This document shows, piece by piece, positions 31,981-40,366 of a stretch of 64,000 nt of DNA. This DNA is from G965115915 sp965115915 (GTDB lineage Bacteria > Pseudomonadota > Gammaproteobacteria > Eutrophobiales > Eutrophobiaceae): contig OZ220483.1 in the NCBI GenBank assembly GCA_965115915.1, positions 1,674,001 to 1,738,000 on the forward strand. The letters are read 5' to 3'. The notes under the pieces were generated by a model. The model ran no database searches. It worked only from the letters and a program-made list of their open reading frames with translations, and had not been told where the DNA came from. Made by a program: the position numbers and the translations under genes. Every line of letters begins with the position of its first letter. Position 1 is the first letter of the stretch.

Positions 31981-32357
31981 TCTGACGTGGTCCAATAGAT
32001 GGAAGACCCAGTCAGACCAATATGACGTGGTTCAAAATTGGCAACCCCGACTGCAAAATCCCGGGGGAGCGATTGATAGCGGCAATGCGCGGGTTCACGG
32101 CAGTGAGAGTGCGGGGGCCTGGACTTCCCCCCACCGGCGCGCCTGCGGGCTCGCGCCCTTGGCTTGCCGGCTCCCCCTCAAGGCTGAAGCGATTATACGG
32201 AGGCTGCACCCAGACCACGATTGCCAAACACTGCTGTGCCCCCAGTCTACTCGTGCCGTGGGCCACGCGGCGGGCAACAGCGATGGTTGATGCCCCGTGT
32301 CATCACCCTCCCCTTGAGGGAGGGTCGAAAGGCGCCAGCCTTTCGGGGAGGGGTCTT
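31981..32357 (+). repeat. Dispersed structured repeat, unit 1
   Basis: A 377-bp unit beginning TCTGACGTGGTCCAATAG. It contains CAAAATTGGCAACC, CCCGGGGGAGC, the segment CCCCGTGTCATCACCCTCCCC and the nested hairpin core at 32304-32354. Compared with unit 2 it has about 108 extra bases (about 32075-32180) bounded by short AGCGATT direct repeats. The reading frames across it have no coding character. Confidence 0.85.
32304..32354. repeat. Nested hairpin core of the dispersed repeat
   Basis: CCCTCC pairs with GGAGGG, CGAAAGGC pairs with GCCTTTCG across a 4-base loop, and GGGGAGGGG can alternatively pair with the first CCCTCCCC. The inverted copy at 62621-62671 keeps both stems while its loop bases differ. 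Confidence 0.75.
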
Positions 32358-32624
32358 TCTGACGTGGCCCAATAGACTGAAAAAACCCGGTCAGGGCGAA
32401 TATCAATATGACAGTGGTTCAAAATTGGCAACCCCGACTGCAAAATCCCGGGGGAGCGATATATCAGGAGGCTGCATCCAGGCAACGATTGCCAACCACT
32501 TTGTACCTCCAGTCTACCCGTGCCGTGGGCTGTGCAGCAGGCGACAGCAGTTGTTGGCGCCCCGTGTCATCACCCTCCCCTTGCGGGAGGGGCCAAAAGC
32601 GCCAGCCTTTAGCGGAGGGGCTTC
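32358..32624 (+). repeat. Dispersed structured repeat, unit 2
   Basis: A 267-bp unit directly adjoining unit 1 and matching it end to end, apart from the 108 bases missing near 32450. The hairpin core lies at 32571-32620 with a weakened inner stem. Confidence 0.85.
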
Positions 32625-32769
32625 TCTGACGTGGTCCAATAGACTGGGAAAACCCAGTCAGGGCCAAATATGACGTGGGCCAAAATTGGCAACCCGGGCT
32701 GCAACTCCCGGGGGAAACGATTGATAGGGGCGGCAGGTTCACGACCAGTGAGACTACGCGGTCTCGGCC
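32625..32769 (+). repeat. Dispersed structured repeat, partial unit 3, including the right 34-bp direct repeat
   Basis: It starts like units 1 and 2 and continues through CCCGGGGGAAACGATTGATAG into GGTTCACG, then stops at 32769 without reaching the hairpin core. Its last 34 bases (32736-32769) are identical to 30477-30510 and contain the stop codon and final codons of the EVE gene. Confidence 0.85.
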
Positions 32770-33221
32770 AGGCGGCAGATATACCGCCATTGCGCCGCGG
32801 TGACCGGGGTGATCGACAGGCGATTTCCACGACGCAGCAGAGGCATCCCGGCCAGGGGCTTGTGCCGGCGCAGTTCGGCCAACTCCACCGGCGACGCCCA
32901 TTTACTGCGGTATTTGACCTCCACCAGGTACCAACGCGGGCGCTGCGGGTCGCTGCCGGGGTCGTAGTGCGGGTCATCCGGGTCAAAGGCGGTCGGGTCA
33001 GGATAGGCCTCGCGGTGTATGGACATGGTGCCGACTATGCCGGGGGACGCACAGCGCGAGTGATAGAAAAAAGCCAGGTCGCCCCGCCGCATCTGGTCAC
33101 GCATCATGTTCCGGCACTGGTAATTGCGCACCCCGTCCCACGGTTCCACCCCTGCCGGACACGCCGCAAGCGCATCGATACTGAACTCGTTCGGCTCGGA
33201 TTTCATCAGCCAGTAGCGCAT
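32754..33221 (-). CDS. EVE domain protein
   Basis: A 155-residue single EVE-domain protein, starting MRYWLMKSEPNEFSIDAL and containing the family blocks WDGVRNYQCRNMMRDQM, GDLAFFYHS and GIVGTMSI. The EVE fold is a PUA-like pocket that binds modified bases in nucleic acid; the target here is unknown. ATG 33221 is used; a GTG two codons upstream is in frame. The last five codons and the stop lie within the 34-bp direct repeat, so the 3' end was probably joined to repeat sequence, though the C-terminus is of normal length. It follows zapA on the same strand. Confidence 0.85.
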   Translation of the reverse strand: MRYWLMKSEPNEFSIDALAACPAGVEPWDGVRNYQCRNMMRDQMRRGDLAFFYHSRCASPGIVGTMSIHREAYPDPTAFDPDDPHYDPGSDPQRPRWYLVEVKYRSKWASPVELAELRRHKPLAGMPLLRRGNRLSITPVTAAQWRYICRLAETA

Positions 33222-33257
33222 CGCCACCCGCTGACCAAACCTCCCGAAGGTGTTGCT

Positions 33258-33572
33258 TCAGCCCTCTTCCGGATGCAGACTGCCATCGATCTTGTCCTGT
33301 ATCCGCAACAGGCACTGGGCAACCCGGATAGCATAGGCTTCCTTTTCCTTCTTGCAGGCCAGGTAGTCGCTGCTCAGGTTCAACGCACACAACACAGCAA
33401 TGCGTTCGGTGCCGGTCAATCCGGTTTCCTTGCGGATGCGGTGCATCTCCTGATCCAGGTACCGTGCGGCCTGATACAGACCCTCGATCTCCGCCTGCTC
33501 GCAGGCGATGCGATATTCTTTATCGAGCAGGTTGATGGAGATGGGCGAGGTGGATTTGGAAGTCTGCGGCAT
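33258..33572 (-). CDS. zapA: Cell division protein ZapA
   Basis: A 104-residue ZapA, which binds FtsZ and bundles its filaments at the division ring. The family pattern is clear: SINLLDKEYRIACE at the N-terminus, EIEGLYQAARYLDQEMHRI, then GTERIAVLCALNLSSDYL leading into the long C-terminal helix. ATG 33572 lies eight bases after the stop of the ZapB-like gene. The 6S RNA gene that often follows zapA in gammaproteobacteria is absent; only 36 bases separate zapA from the EVE gene. Confidence 0.92.
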   Translation of the reverse strand: MPQTSKSTSPISINLLDKEYRIACEQAEIEGLYQAARYLDQEMHRIRKETGLTGTERIAVLCALNLSSDYLACKKEKEAYAIRVAQCLLRIQDKIDGSLHPEEG

Positions 33573-33580
33573 GAACGCGC

Positions 33581-33805
33581 TCAATCATTTTCCATCATGC
33601 GCAAGCGAGAGACCATGGCCTCTATACGCGCCCGGGCCTGCTCGGTCTTTTCCGACAATTCCGCACGCTCGACCATCAGGTGCTGCTGGACGCTACGCAG
33701 TGAAGTGTTCTCCGACTTGAGTTGCTCCACCATCCTGACCAGTTCATCGACCCGCTGCTCCAGGGTCTGTATGTCAAGCGCTTCGTTTTCTCCCGACTCG
33801 CTCAA
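33581..33805 (-). CDS. ZapB-like coiled-coil protein (TIGR02449 type)
   Basis: A 74-residue protein that is almost entirely one coiled coil (IQTLEQRVDELVRMVEQL onwards, with regular Leu/Val heptads), matching the TIGR02449 family found directly upstream of zapA. It probably acts with ZapA at the division site, by analogy with ZapB. The only start in frame is TTG 33805, since no ATG or GTG precedes the coiled coil; the ribosome site is weak. Confidence 0.8.
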   Translation of the reverse strand: MSESGENEALDIQTLEQRVDELVRMVEQLKSENTSLRSVQQHLMVERAELSEKTEQARARIEAMVSRLRMMEND

Positions 33806-33831
33806 CAGCGGATACCGTTCGCATTATCAGC

Positions 33832-33859
33832 TTGCAGTTTCATGGCAATGTCTTACAAT
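33832..33859 (+). promoter_or_regulatory. Candidate promoter for pepP
   Basis: TTGCAG at 33832-33837 and TACAAT at 33854-33859 are 16 bases apart, a plausible sigma-70 pair. An inverted repeat with ACAATGAG/CTCATTGT arms (33855-33889) follows at once and could form a leader hairpin. Confidence 0.5.
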
Positions 33860-33997
33860 GAGCCTCCGCCTGAAAAGGGGCCTCATTGTCATCATAAAGT
33901 GGTTCGGGATCATACATCGGGGCCCGACCGGAAAGCAAATGCCGGGGAGCGGACCTTTACGGACCGAATTCGCGCTGGCTTTGAAGACCCTGCATCC

Positions 33998-35353
33998 ATG
34001 AGCACCGACGACAACGGGACAACCCCGCCACCGGCTACCCGCAAGGACTGTGCACGGAGGCGCTCCCGTCTGATGGGCATGATGGGCGCGGGCAGTATCG
34101 CCATCCTGCCGACCTCTCCACTGTGCATCCGCAACCGTGACGTGAGCTACCCCTATCGCCCCGACAGCGACTTCTATTATCTGACCGCCTTCCCCGAGCC
34201 GGAAGCCGTGGCGGTGCTGCTCCCGGACCATCCCCGGCACCAATACATCCTGTTCTGCCATGAACAACCCCCCGCCAAGGCCCTCTGGGAGGGGGCAAAA
34301 CCGGGGCCGGAGGCCGCCTGCGAACATTTTGACGCGGATGCCGCCTGGCCGCTCACCGAGATGTCTCGCATATTGCGCAAGTTGCTGGAAAATCGCCGAT
34401 GTGTGTACTATCACTTCGGCAGCAATCCGGAACTGGACCACTCGCTGCCACACTGGATAGACCAGATCAGGGAACATGGACGCAGTGGTGTACACGCCCC
34501 CAGTGAATTCATCTCGCTACACTGCCTGACGCACGAGATGCGTCTGTTCAAGAGCCGGCACGAAATCGCGACGATGCGCAAGGCGGCACGCATCTCGGCA
34601 CAGGCACACCAGCGTGCGATGCGCGTCTGCCGTCCGGGCATGACGGAATATCAGCTCGAAGCGGAACTGATGCATGAGTTCATGCGTCAAGGGGCACGCC
34701 AGCCGGCCTATCCCAGTATCGTGGGAAGCGGCACAAACTCCTGCACCCTGCACTACACCCGTAACACTGCGACGCTACAGGCCGGGGAGTTGGTATTGAT
34801 CGATGCGGGTGCGGAACTCGCGGGCTATGCCAGCGACATCAGCCGCACCTTCCCGGTGGGTGGATGCTTCAGTGCCACCCAGCGTGCGGTTTACGAGGTG
34901 GTACTGGCCGCGCAGACCACCGCGATCGACCATGTCAGGCCGGGGGCACACTGGGACGCTCCGCACCAGGCGGCATTGCGGGTGATTACCGAGGGGTTGG
35001 TGGAACTCGGCATCCTGCAAGGGGACATACACGCGCTGATCGAACAAAAAGCCTTCCGCGACTACTACATGCATTACACCGGTCACTGGCTGGGTATGGA
35101 TGTGCACGATGTGGGAGAATACAAGGTCGACGGGGAATGGCGAATGTTTGAGCCCGGTATGACACTGACGGTGGAGCCCGGCCTGTATCTGCGTGCGGGT
35201 AGCCCGGGACTGGATGAAAAATGGTGGGACATCGGCATCCGCATCGAAGACGATGTACTGGTGACCCGGGACGGTGCCGAGGTGCTGAGCCGGGACGCAC
35301 CCAAGGCGATTGATGAGATAGAGGCCTTGATGGCGGATGCAACCGGATTATGA
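33998..35353 (+). CDS. pepP: Xaa-Pro aminopeptidase
   Basis: A 451-residue M24B metallopeptidase that removes N-terminal residues preceding proline. The N-terminal creatinase-like domain includes MMGAGSIAILPTSP and YRPDSDFYYLTAFPEPEA. The catalytic pita-bread domain carries the metal ligands: the Asp in LIDAGAEL and in YASDISRTFPV, the His in HYTGHWLGMDVHDVG, and the Glu in LTVEPGLYL and GIRIEDDVLVT. ATG 33998 is chosen; a longer open frame upstream covers the promoter. It heads the pepP-ubiH-ubiI-glnS run, with pepP overlapping ubiH by 17 bases. Confidence 0.93.
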   Translation: MSTDDNGTTPPPATRKDCARRRSRLMGMMGAGSIAILPTSPLCIRNRDVSYPYRPDSDFYYLTAFPEPEAVAVLLPDHPRHQYILFCHEQPPAKALWEGAKPGPEAACEHFDADAAWPLTEMSRILRKLLENRRCVYYHFGSNPELDHSLPHWIDQIREHGRSGVHAPSEFISLHCLTHEMRLFKSRHEIATMRKAARISAQAHQRAMRVCRPGMTEYQLEAELMHEFMRQGARQPAYPSIVGSGTNSCTLHYTRNTATLQAGELVLIDAGAELAGYASDISRTFPVGGCFSATQRAVYEVVLAAQTTAIDHVRPGAHWDAPHQAALRVITEGLVELGILQGDIHALIEQKAFRDYYMHYTGHWLGMDVHDVGEYKVDGEWRMFEPGMTLTVEPGLYLRAGSPGLDEKWWDIGIRIEDDVLVTRDGAEVLSRDAPKAIDEIEALMADATGL

Positions 35354-36542
35354 CGTAGTCATTGCCGGGGGCGGGATCGTTGGTACGGCCTTCGCCTGCG
35401 CACTGCGCGGAAGCGGCCTGCGGCTGGCGCTGGTGGAGGCAAACGATCCGGAGCGGCGACAAGATGGCCGCGCCATTGCGTTGTCGACCGCTTCCACGAA
35501 GCTGTTATCCCGGCTGGGCGTTTGGACCACACTGCAAACACACTGCCATCCGATCCGGCGGGTACACGTGTCCGAACGGGGACGCTTCGGCAGCTTGCAG
35601 CTAAGCGCCAGAGAACTCGGGCTGGATACGCTTGGCCATATCGTGTCCGCCAACAGGCTGGCCCGTGTGCTGTGGGAACAGGCATCCACACAGCATCGGC
35701 TGGAATGCATCCAGCCTGCCCGCGTTAGTGCGGTGGAACGGCACCAGACACACATGCAACTACGGCTGGAAACACAGCGGACGGCACTGCGCTGCCGCCT
35801 GCTGGTCGCCGCCGATGGGGCAGAGTCGCTGATCCGACAACAGATGGGTATCCCGGTACAGCGACACGACTACCGGCAGAGCGCGATCGTGTGTGCGGTC
35901 AACACCGGGCACGATACCCTTCACACCGCCCAGGAACGCTTTGGTAAACATGGTCTGATCGCGCTATTGCCGCAGGCGGCACACAGCGCCACTGTGGTCT
36001 ACGTGACGCACAGCCAACGGGCCAGCCAGCATATGGCGGCCACTCGGGACGAGCTCATCACACTGCTGAATCAGGAACTGGGCGCACACAACGGTCATAT
36101 CATCGCCGCCGACACACCTCGAGTCTGGCCGCTACGGTTGCTGCGCGCCCAGTGCCAGGTACAGCACCGGCTGGCATTGCTCGGCAATGCCGCGCACAGC
36201 ATCCATCCAAACGCCGCCCAGGGGCTCAATCTCTGCCTGCGGGACGCCTTCGCACTGGCGCAAACCCTGAGGCACGGCGCAGCGCAGGGCATCGCTGTGG
36301 ATAAAAGCCGACTACTGCAATCCTACCTCAAACAAAGACGCACCGATCAGACCCGGGTCATCCGTTTCAGCCACTGGCTCGCTTCGCTGTATTACTCCCC
36401 GGCCCTGGCAAAACGCGTGCTGCGTCAGAAGTTGCTGCTACTGTTTGCGTACAACCGCTGGTGTCGCCAACACCTTGGCCGGAACCTCAGCGGCATCACC
36501 GCACTACAGGCAGGCGGCATATGGCATGAATCCACACCTTGA
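35337..36542 (+). CDS. ubiH: UbiH-type FAD-dependent ubiquinone biosynthesis hydroxylase
   Basis: A 401-residue class A flavin monooxygenase. The N-terminal GxGxxG FAD motif is VIAGGGIVGTAFA (8-20), and the family GDxxHxxxP motif reads GNAAHSIHPNAAQGLNLCLRD near residue 282, with Asn in place of the usual Asp. The paralogue downstream keeps GDAAH. Position right after pepP, as in most gammaproteobacteria, supports UbiH, which hydroxylates the ring of 2-octaprenyl-6-methoxyphenol. It overlaps pepP and the next hydroxylase gene by 17 bases each. Confidence 0.88.
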   Translation: MQPDYDVVIAGGGIVGTAFACALRGSGLRLALVEANDPERRQDGRAIALSTASTKLLSRLGVWTTLQTHCHPIRRVHVSERGRFGSLQLSARELGLDTLGHIVSANRLARVLWEQASTQHRLECIQPARVSAVERHQTHMQLRLETQRTALRCRLLVAADGAESLIRQQMGIPVQRHDYRQSAIVCAVNTGHDTLHTAQERFGKHGLIALLPQAAHSATVVYVTHSQRASQHMAATRDELITLLNQELGAHNGHIIAADTPRVWPLRLLRAQCQVQHRLALLGNAAHSIHPNAAQGLNLCLRDAFALAQTLRHGAAQGIAVDKSRLLQSYLKQRRTDQTRVIRFSHWLASLYYSPALAKRVLRQKLLLLFAYNRWCRQHLGRNLSGITALQAGGIWHESTP

Positions 36543-37752
36543 CAGTGAACTCATCGTCTGCGGGGCGGGCCTTGTCGGTGCCAGTTACGCACTACTGATG
36601 GCAGAGACCGGACTGAGGCTCAGCCTGATCGAGACATCCGCGCTGCCGCGCAGACCACAGCCGGGGCACCCGGCGGCACTGGCACTGAACCGGACGTCGT
36701 ACAACATCCTGCATGAACTCGGCATCTGGCAACAGCTTCCGGCGACGGCGATCAGCCCTTATACGGACATGCAGGTATGGGATGAAGACGGGACCGGCCA
36801 ACTGTGCTTCTCCGCCGCGGCACACCAGTTGCCCTGCCTCGGCCATGTGGTGCGGGAACAGGAATTGCTGTGGACACTGCACCAGCGTGTGCTCGCCCAT
36901 CCGAACATTCACCTGCTGCCCGATACCAGACCCGTGCACCTGGAACTCGGCGGCAATGGCCACATCGGTGTGTTGCTGGAGGATGGCCGCAGACTGCATG
37001 CCCGGCTACTGGCCGGGGCCGACGGGGCACATTCCAATGTCCGCCGGCTGGCACGGATCGAGTCCGACCAGAGGAACTACGGGCAGCATACGCTGAGCGC
37101 GATAGTACACACTGAATTGCCGCACCGGCACTGTGCCAGACAGCGCTTCCGGGGACAGGGGGCACTCGCCTTGCTACCACTGGCCGACCCGCAGCAGTGC
37201 CTATTGCTGTGGTCCGATGCCTCGCGGCATATCGCCAGATTACAGGCGCTGGAGGAAACCGCCTTCGGCAGCGCGGCAGGGGAGGCATTCGGCGGCGCGG
37301 CAGGTGGCATACGACTACTCGGCCAACGGCTGTCATGGCCGTTGCGACGGGCGCATGCCAGACACTATCAACGACCCCGTCTGGCCCTGCTGGGGGATGC
37401 CGCACACAGCATCCATCCGCTGGCCGGACTGGGGGCCAATCTGGGGCTGTTGGATGCCGCATGTCTGGCACAACTGGTCGGGGACGCCTGGCAGGCGGGC
37501 AAAGACATCGGTAAGTTGCGGGTCCTGCGCCGCTATGAACGCTGGCGCAGACCGGAAAACGCCTGGATGATGGCAGTCATCGATGGCCTGAAAGGGGTAT
37601 TCGGCAACCAATCCGCCGGGATACCTCAGTTGCGCCGGGTCGGCATGCACGCACTGAATCGCACGCCGGCACTGAAACGCCGGATCATCGATCAGGCACT
37701 TGGGCCCGGGGCTGAGGCACCGGCATTCGCACACAGCCCGGTGCAGCGATGA
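36526..37752 (+). CDS. ubiI: UbiI/VisC-like FAD-dependent ubiquinone biosynthesis hydroxylase
   Basis: A 408-residue homologue of the preceding protein: FAD motif LIVCGAGLVGASYALLMAE at the N-terminus and the full GDAAHSIHPLAGLGANLGLLDA motif near residue 288. The second gene of the pair in gammaproteobacteria is usually UbiI/VisC, which hydroxylates carbon 5 of the ubiquinone ring; UbiL or UbiF activity cannot be excluded. ATG 36526 gives the standard N-terminus. It overlaps ubiH by 17 bases and glnS by four (ATGA). Confidence 0.82.
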   Translation: MNPHLDSELIVCGAGLVGASYALLMAETGLRLSLIETSALPRRPQPGHPAALALNRTSYNILHELGIWQQLPATAISPYTDMQVWDEDGTGQLCFSAAAHQLPCLGHVVREQELLWTLHQRVLAHPNIHLLPDTRPVHLELGGNGHIGVLLEDGRRLHARLLAGADGAHSNVRRLARIESDQRNYGQHTLSAIVHTELPHRHCARQRFRGQGALALLPLADPQQCLLLWSDASRHIARLQALEETAFGSAAGEAFGGAAGGIRLLGQRLSWPLRRAHARHYQRPRLALLGDAAHSIHPLAGLGANLGLLDAACLAQLVGDAWQAGKDIGKLRVLRRYERWRRPENAWMMAVIDGLKGVFGNQSAGIPQLRRVGMHALNRTPALKRRIIDQALGPGAEAPAFAHSPVQR

Positions 37753-39404
37753 ACGCGGATACCGCAACGCAAACGGATTTCATACGCGAGATCATCCGCC
37801 AGGATGTGGCAGCAAACAAACACGGTGGCCGAGTGCATACCCGCTTCCCACCGGAACCCAACGGCTTTGCGCACATCGGCCATGCCAAAGCGATGCTGCT
37901 GAACTTCGGGATCGCAGCGGAGTACTCGGGCAGCAAATGCAATCTGCGTTTCGATGATTCCAATCCGGAGCAGGAAAAGCAGACCTACGTTGAGGCCTTT
38001 GTGGAGGATCTACGCTGGCTCGGGTGTGACTGGGGCAATACGATATACTATGCCTCGGACTATTATGCGGAGTTTTACGCTTACGCGGTGCAACTGATCC
38101 AGGATGGCAAAGCCTATGTCGATGAACTGAGCACGGAGCAGGTGCGCGAATACCGTGGTACGCTGACCGAGGCTGGACGGGACAGCCCGTGGCGTGAGCG
38201 TCCAGCGCACGAGAGCCTGGATCTGTTCCGGCGCATGCGCGATGGCGAATTCGCGGACGGACGCTATCTGCTGCGCGCCCGGATCGATATGGCGGCACCC
38301 AATCTGAACCTGCGCGACCCGATTATCTACCGCATCCGTCATGTACCGCATTACCGTACCGGCACACAGTGGTGCATCTATCCGATGTATGATTTCGCGC
38401 ATTGCCTGTCCGATGCACTGGAGGGGATCACCCATTCGCTGTGCACACTCGAATTTGAGGATCACCGACCACTGTACGACTGGTATCTGGAACAACTGCG
38501 ATTACCCGACAGGCCGCGGCAATACGAGTTTGCCAGACTCAGGCTGAGTCACACAGTGACCAGTAAACGCAGACTCGGCACACTGGTCGAAGACAGGCAT
38601 GTGAATGGCTGGAACGACCCACGCATGCCCACTCTGAGCGGGCTACGCCGCCGTGGCTACACGCCGGAGGCAATACGCGAGTTTTGTCGGCGCATTGGCC
38701 TCACCAAAAAAGACGCGCTGATCGATATGGAGGTGTTGGAAAATTGCATACGCGAGATGCTGGATGCCCGTGCGCCACGGGCACTGGCGGTACTGCGCCC
38801 GCTGAAGGTGGTGATCGAAAACTACCCTGCCGGGAAACAGGAACGACTGTGCGCCCCGTGTCACCCGAAGGACACTGGTTTTGGCCAGCGCGAACTGGTA
38901 TTTACACGCGAACTGTACATTGAACAGGAGGATTTCATGGAACAGCCACCTGACAACTTCTTTCGTCTGGCGCCGGGACGGGAGGTACGTCTGCGCTATG
39001 CGTATCTGATCACCTGTACCGGTGTGGAAAAAGACGCGCAGGGCCGGTTGATCGAACTGCGCTGCCGCTATGACCCGGCGAGCCGGGGTGGCAAGGCGGC
39101 GGACGGCCGCAAAGTCAAAAGCACGCTGCACTGGGTCTGCGCCGCCAGTGCGGTCAGCGCCGAGGTGCGGCTGTACCAGCGTCTGCTCACGGTGGCCGAG
39201 GCCGATAACAAAGACTGGCTCAGTTACCTGAACCCGGACGCGCTGGAAACGCTGCCCGAGGCGCAGTTGGAACCGGCACTGATCGAGGCCAGGGGCGGGG
39301 AAAGCTTCCAGTTTGAACGACTGGGATATTTCTGTGTGGACAGTATCGACTCACGACCTGGCAAACCGGTATTCAACCGCACAGTAACGCTACGCGGGAG
39401 ATAG
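37749..39404 (+). CDS. glnS: Glutaminyl-tRNA synthetase
   Basis: A 551-residue class I synthetase. The HIGH motif is PEPNGFAHIGHAK near residue 35, with RFDDSNPEQEKQ next, and the KMSKS equivalent is VTSKRRL near residue 278. The two C-terminal anticodon-binding beta barrels follow, with CRYDPASRGGKAADGRKVK and LHWV characteristic of GlnRS rather than GluRS. Size matches the E. coli enzyme (554). It overlaps the ubiI stop by four bases. Confidence 0.96.
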   Translation: MNADTATQTDFIREIIRQDVAANKHGGRVHTRFPPEPNGFAHIGHAKAMLLNFGIAAEYSGSKCNLRFDDSNPEQEKQTYVEAFVEDLRWLGCDWGNTIYYASDYYAEFYAYAVQLIQDGKAYVDELSTEQVREYRGTLTEAGRDSPWRERPAHESLDLFRRMRDGEFADGRYLLRARIDMAAPNLNLRDPIIYRIRHVPHYRTGTQWCIYPMYDFAHCLSDALEGITHSLCTLEFEDHRPLYDWYLEQLRLPDRPRQYEFARLRLSHTVTSKRRLGTLVEDRHVNGWNDPRMPTLSGLRRRGYTPEAIREFCRRIGLTKKDALIDMEVLENCIREMLDARAPRALAVLRPLKVVIENYPAGKQERLCAPCHPKDTGFGQRELVFTRELYIEQEDFMEQPPDNFFRLAPGREVRLRYAYLITCTGVEKDAQGRLIELRCRYDPASRGGKAADGRKVKSTLHWVCAASAVSAEVRLYQRLLTVAEADNKDWLSYLNPDALETLPEAQLEPALIEARGGESFQFERLGYFCVDSIDSRPGKPVFNRTVTLRGR

Positions 39405-39456
39405 GCCATGCACAGCATTGTGAACCGGCATTCATACCGCCCAGGGGCCAGCACCA

Positions 39457-40251
39457 ATGCCTGAAAAACTCTGTCTGGCAGAGTTCAACAATCTGACGAA
39501 GACCCTCAGTTTCAATCTGTACGACATCTGCTATGCCGAGTCCGAGGCACAGATGAGAGAGTATCTGGCGTATATCAACGAGGCCTACAACGCGCTGCGC
39601 CTGACCCAGATACTGCGCGAGATAGCCCGGATCATTGGCGCCAGGATACTGAACGAATCCAGTGCGGATTACGAACCACACGGTGCCAGCGTCACCATGC
39701 TGGTGGCCGAATCCAGCATGCCGCCACCGGTCAGCAACAGCGAGACCCCAGGGCCTGCCGCCGTGGCAATGCATCTGGACAAAAGCCATATCACCGTGCA
39801 CACCTACCCGGAGAAAGCGCCGGCGCTTGGCTTCTGCACATTTCGCGTAGACCTGGATGTCAGCACCTGCGGCATGATCTCTCCGCTGAAGGCACTGAAT
39901 CATCTGATCCACAGCCTGGAGTCCGATATCCTCACGCTGGACTACCGGGTCAGAGGGTTCACACGCGACCAGGACGGCAAAAAGCTGTTCATCGACCATC
40001 CCATCAGTTCCATACAGAACTTCATACCGCATGAAACACTGTCACTGTATCAGGCCATCGATTGCAATATCTACGCCGAGAATCTGTTCCACACACGGAT
40101 GATGCTGCGCGAATTCGATCTGGACAATTATCTGTTCGGTATGGATTCTTCGGAACTGTCCACGGCGCAACGCGATGAACTGGAACGACGCCTACGTCAC
40201 GAGATGCAGGAGATCTATATTGGTCAACAGGTATCGGGGCACATGCCATAA
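39457..40251 (+). CDS. speD: S-adenosylmethionine decarboxylase proenzyme
   Basis: A 264-residue SpeD of the E. coli type, which supplies aminopropyl groups for spermidine synthesis. The self-cleavage site is between K109 and S110 (DKSHITVHTYPE), leaving a pyruvoyl group on the new alpha-chain serine; the E. coli site is K111-S112. VDLDVSTCGMISPLKALNHLI is the following conserved block. It follows glnS after 52 bases; speE is not in the window. It converges with rnfC. Confidence 0.96.
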   Translation: MPEKLCLAEFNNLTKTLSFNLYDICYAESEAQMREYLAYINEAYNALRLTQILREIARIIGARILNESSADYEPHGASVTMLVAESSMPPPVSNSETPGPAAVAMHLDKSHITVHTYPEKAPALGFCTFRVDLDVSTCGMISPLKALNHLIHSLESDILTLDYRVRGFTRDQDGKKLFIDHPISSIQNFIPHETLSLYQAIDCNIYAENLFHTRMMLREFDLDNYLFGMDSSELSTAQRDELERRLRHEMQEIYIGQQVSGHMP

Positions 40252-40304
40252 CCGGGTTATGCCAATCTATTGGAACGTCAGTTCGTGAAAACGGCATGGC
40301 CAAG

Positions 40305-40335
40305 CCTCACCATCGCGAACCCGCACAAGTCGCAT
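40305..40335. repeat. Possible trace of the dispersed repeat between speD and rnfC
   Basis: AAGCCTCACCATCGCGAACCCGC resembles segments at 7505-7565 and near 62870. The match is short, so this is weak support for a relic copy. Confidence 0.3.
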
Positions 40336-40366
40336 AGCAACCGGCACCGACCCGGACAAGCCCGCC

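Noticed and set aside
32022..32673. Overlapping small open frames in the tandem repeat, with CHHPPLEGGSKGA-type translations
   Set aside because: They translate the hairpin repeat. Their reading frames are not preserved between units, so they are not genes.
31981..32769. CRISPR array
   Set aside because: Repeats are hundreds of bases long and adjoin directly, with no short repeat-spacer pattern and no cas genes.
33222..33257. 6S RNA gene expected downstream of zapA
   Set aside because: Only 36 bases lie between zapA and the EVE gene, too little for it.
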